Below the pieces are notes generated by a model. That model saw nothing but the letters and a program-made list of their open reading frames with translations, made no database searches and was not told the origin of the DNA. Below are positions 61,309 to 62,743 of a stretch of DNA of 62,743 nt, in pieces. Source of the DNA: Streptomyces sp. NRRL S-350 (GTDB lineage: Bacteria; Actinomycetota; Actinomycetes; Streptomycetales; Streptomycetaceae); assembly GCF_000719705.1 (NCBI RefSeq), contig NZ_JOHO01000041.1, positions 1 to 62,743 of the forward strand. The letters run 5' to 3'. The stretch's first letter is position 1, and each line of letters begins with the position of its first letter. The position numbers and the translations under genes were made by a program.

Positions 61309-62684
61309 CCACCGCCGCCGGGGATCCGCCGATACGCAGCTTCCGGCCGCTGGCCGGGGTGCTCGCCGCGACGGTCGTCTCCGTCACCGGGACACGGGTC
61401 TCGGCCATCGCCCTGCCCTGGTTCGTCCTGGCCACGACGGGCAGCGCCACCATGACGGGCCTGGTCGCCTTCGCCGAGATGGCACCCTACGTGCTGGTCA
61501 AGGCGTTGACCGGGCCGGTGGTCGACCGGCTCGGGCCACGCGTGGTGTCGTGGACGACGGACGCGGTCAGCGCCGCTGCGGCCGGGCTGGTCCCGCTGCT
61601 GCACTCCCAGGGGCTGCTGCCGTTCTGGGTCCTGCTGGTGATGGTCGCGGTGATCGGCTCGATGCGAGGCCCGGGAGACCTCGCCAAGTCGGTCATGGTC
61701 CCGGAGGCGGCCGACCGGGCCCGGGTGCCCATGGAGCGCGCCACCGGCCTGTCCGGCGTCACCGAGCGGCTGGCCTCCACCATCGGCCCGGCGGTCGGCG
61801 GCGGACTGGTCGCCCTGATGGGCCCGCTGGCCGGTCTGGCGATCAACGCGGCCACCTTCGCGCTCGGCTCGCTGATCATCGCCCTGGCGCTGCCGCGCGG
61901 CATGGGACGCCCGCCGGCACCTGCGACACCGGTAGCGGGAGAGGAGGACGGGCAGGGGAAGGGGAAACGGGAGCAGCCGGTCGGCTACTGGCGGATGTTC
62001 CACGAGGGCTTCGCCTTCCTGCGGTCCGAGCCGCTGCTGCTCGCCGTCATCGTGATGGTCGGCATCACCAATCTGCTCGACGCGGGTTTCACGACCGTCC
62101 TCGTCCCGGTCTGGGCGCGGGAGTCCGGCAACGGCCCGGCCGCCATCGGCCTGACCGCCGGTGCCATGGGCGCCACGGCGGTCGTCGGCAGCCTGATCGC
62201 GGCCGCCGTCGCCTCCCGCCTGCCCCGCCGGACGGTCTTCTTCGTCGGATTCCTCCTGTGCGGTGCGCCCAGGTTCCTGGTGCTCGCCGTCGGCGCGCCC
62301 ATGTGGGCGGTGCTCGCGGTGTTCGCGATCGGCGGCTTCGGCTCCGGCTTCCTCAACCCGATCCTCGGCGCGGTGCTCTTCGAGCGCGTACCCCGCCCCC
62401 TCCTCGGCCGCGTCCACGCCCTCGGCGACTCCCTCGCCTGGGCCGGGATACCCCTCGGCGGCCTCGTCGCGGGTACGTCGGTCGCCTTGGTCGGGTTGGT
62501 GCCCAGCCTGCTCGCGGCCGGCGCCGGGTACCTCGTCACCACGACCGTGGCCGGGCTCCGGCCCGAGTGGCGCGAGATGGACCGCCTTCGTGGCAGAGCG
62601 GGCGGCAACGGCTGGGCCACCGTCGAACCGGGCGAAGCGGACGCTGAAACGGCGGAGCAGGAACCGTCACCGACACGCCTGTGA
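61305..62684 (+). CDS. MFS transporter, multidrug exporter type
   Basis: A 459-residue protein with about twelve membrane segments, of the enterobactin exporter or MFS_3-like class: V-V-D-R-L-G-P-R after helix 2, P-G-D-L-A-K-S, the E-R-A-T-G-L-S-G-V segment and S-R-L-P-R-R in the second half. Such proteins export antibiotics or siderophores. It overlaps the ArsR gene (ATGA), and the stop codon at 62682-62684 is genomic, two bases before the adapter. The gene is therefore complete. Confidence 0.9.
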   Translation: MTTAAGDPPIRSFRPLAGVLAATVVSVTGTRVSAIALPWFVLATTGSATMTGLVAFAEMAPYVLVKALTGPVVDRLGPRVVSWTTDAVSAAAAGLVPLLHSQGLLPFWVLLVMVAVIGSMRGPGDLAKSVMVPEAADRARVPMERATGLSGVTERLASTIGPAVGGGLVALMGPLAGLAINAATFALGSLIIALALPRGMGRPPAPATPVAGEEDGQGKGKREQPVGYWRMFHEGFAFLRSEPLLLAVIVMVGITNLLDAGFTTVLVPVWARESGNGPAAIGLTAGAMGATAVVGSLIAAAVASRLPRRTVFFVGFLLCGAPRFLVLAVGAPMWAVLAVFAIGGFGSGFLNPILGAVLFERVPRPLLGRVHALGDSLAWAGIPLGGLVAGTSVALVGLVPSLLAAGAGYLVTTTVAGLRPEWREMDRLRGRAGGNGWATVEPGEADAETAEQEPSPTRL

Positions 62685-62686
62685 GC

Positions 62687-62743
62687 CTGTCTCTTATACA
62701 CATCTCCGAGCCCACGAGACAGGCAGAAATCTCGTATGCCGTC
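62687..62743. other. Illumina Nextera adapter read-through, not genomic
   Basis: The last 57 bases are CTGTCTCTTATACACATCT (the Tn5 mosaic end, 62687-62705), CCGAGCCCACGAGAC (62706-62720), an 8-base index AGGCAGAA (62721-62728) and ATCTCGTATGCCGTC (62729-62743), which is the start of the i7 flow-cell sequence. This is sequencing-library DNA left on the contig end. Confidence 0.99.

Noticed and set aside
62687..62705. Tn5 mosaic end, as if a transposon terminus
   Set aside because: It is followed by Nextera read-2, index and P7 sequence, so it is library adapter and not a genomic transposon.

Overview
The window is a very GC-rich chromosomal segment of an actinomycete of the family Streptomycetaceae (Streptomyces or Kitasatospora). 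The case rests on strong third-position G/C bias, frequent GTG and TTG starts, a DmdR/IdeR-type iron box, a DUF5999 small protein, a tandem glycine riboswitch ahead of gcvP, a c-di-AMP riboswitch ahead of a LysM/M23 hydrolase, and the gene order at the left end. It is an assembly contig and not a closed piece of genome. It opens inside a 5S rRNA gene, a usual place for a contig to break, and its last 57 bases are Illumina Nextera adapter with an i7 index, not genomic DNA.

Left end (1-18.5 kb): a conserved actinobacterial core locus. The order is CDP-alcohol phosphatidyltransferase, sugar nucleotidyltransferase with a decayed phosphomannomutase half, DUF881, small basic protein, DUF881, a GarA-like FHA protein with an added zinc ribbon, an FtsR-like MerR regulator, a DUF151 nuclease and a second MerR. 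It parallels Mycobacterium tuberculosis Rv1822-Rv1832 except that gcvH is absent between DUF881 and garA. A SanA/YdcF-like protein, DNA polymerase IV, an MFS exporter and a PRC-barrel/DUF2382 stress protein follow, then gcvP.

Middle (18.5-38 kb): single genes and small units. They include a GCS2-type carboxylate-amine ligase, a CPBP protease, a HAD-like protein, dienelactone hydrolase, a sugar porter, two FMN-binding split-barrel proteins divergent from a MocR regulator, a secreted SGNH lipase, a type II NADH dehydrogenase, a HipA-like kinase overlapping DUF3037, a MarR regulator, purB, a DHA2 exporter and the riboswitch-controlled LysM/M23 hydrolase. An iron-box-controlled DUF2470 gene follows at 38.1-38.8 kb.

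38.9-45.4 kb: a divergent catabolic cluster. Leftward are a KDG-type PfkB kinase, an IclR regulator and RidA. Rightward are a fold-III PLP lyase, a D-aminoacylase and a KDPG aldolase. An IclR-like inverted repeat lies between the two arms. Read together, these enzymes would turn an N-acyl-D-glucosaminate (the oxidised end of chitin) into pyruvate and glyceraldehyde-3-phosphate. This is the most interesting proposal in the window and it is an inference.

Right end (45.6-62.7 kb): a GH13 glucosidase, an ABC-2-like membrane protein, a FhuF-like iron-sulfur protein, three secreted proteins (one unknown, a purple-acid-phosphatase-like enzyme and a PNGase A-like amidase), a LysR regulator divergent from psuG and psuK, PolX, a degenerate histidine-kinase-type ATPase, and an ArsR/MFS operon with an elaborate operator. 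Short tandem repeats of 12-39 bp with unrelated sequences lie at many gene ends and intergenic regions. No biosynthetic gene cluster, prophage, insertion sequence, CRISPR array or tRNA gene was seen.
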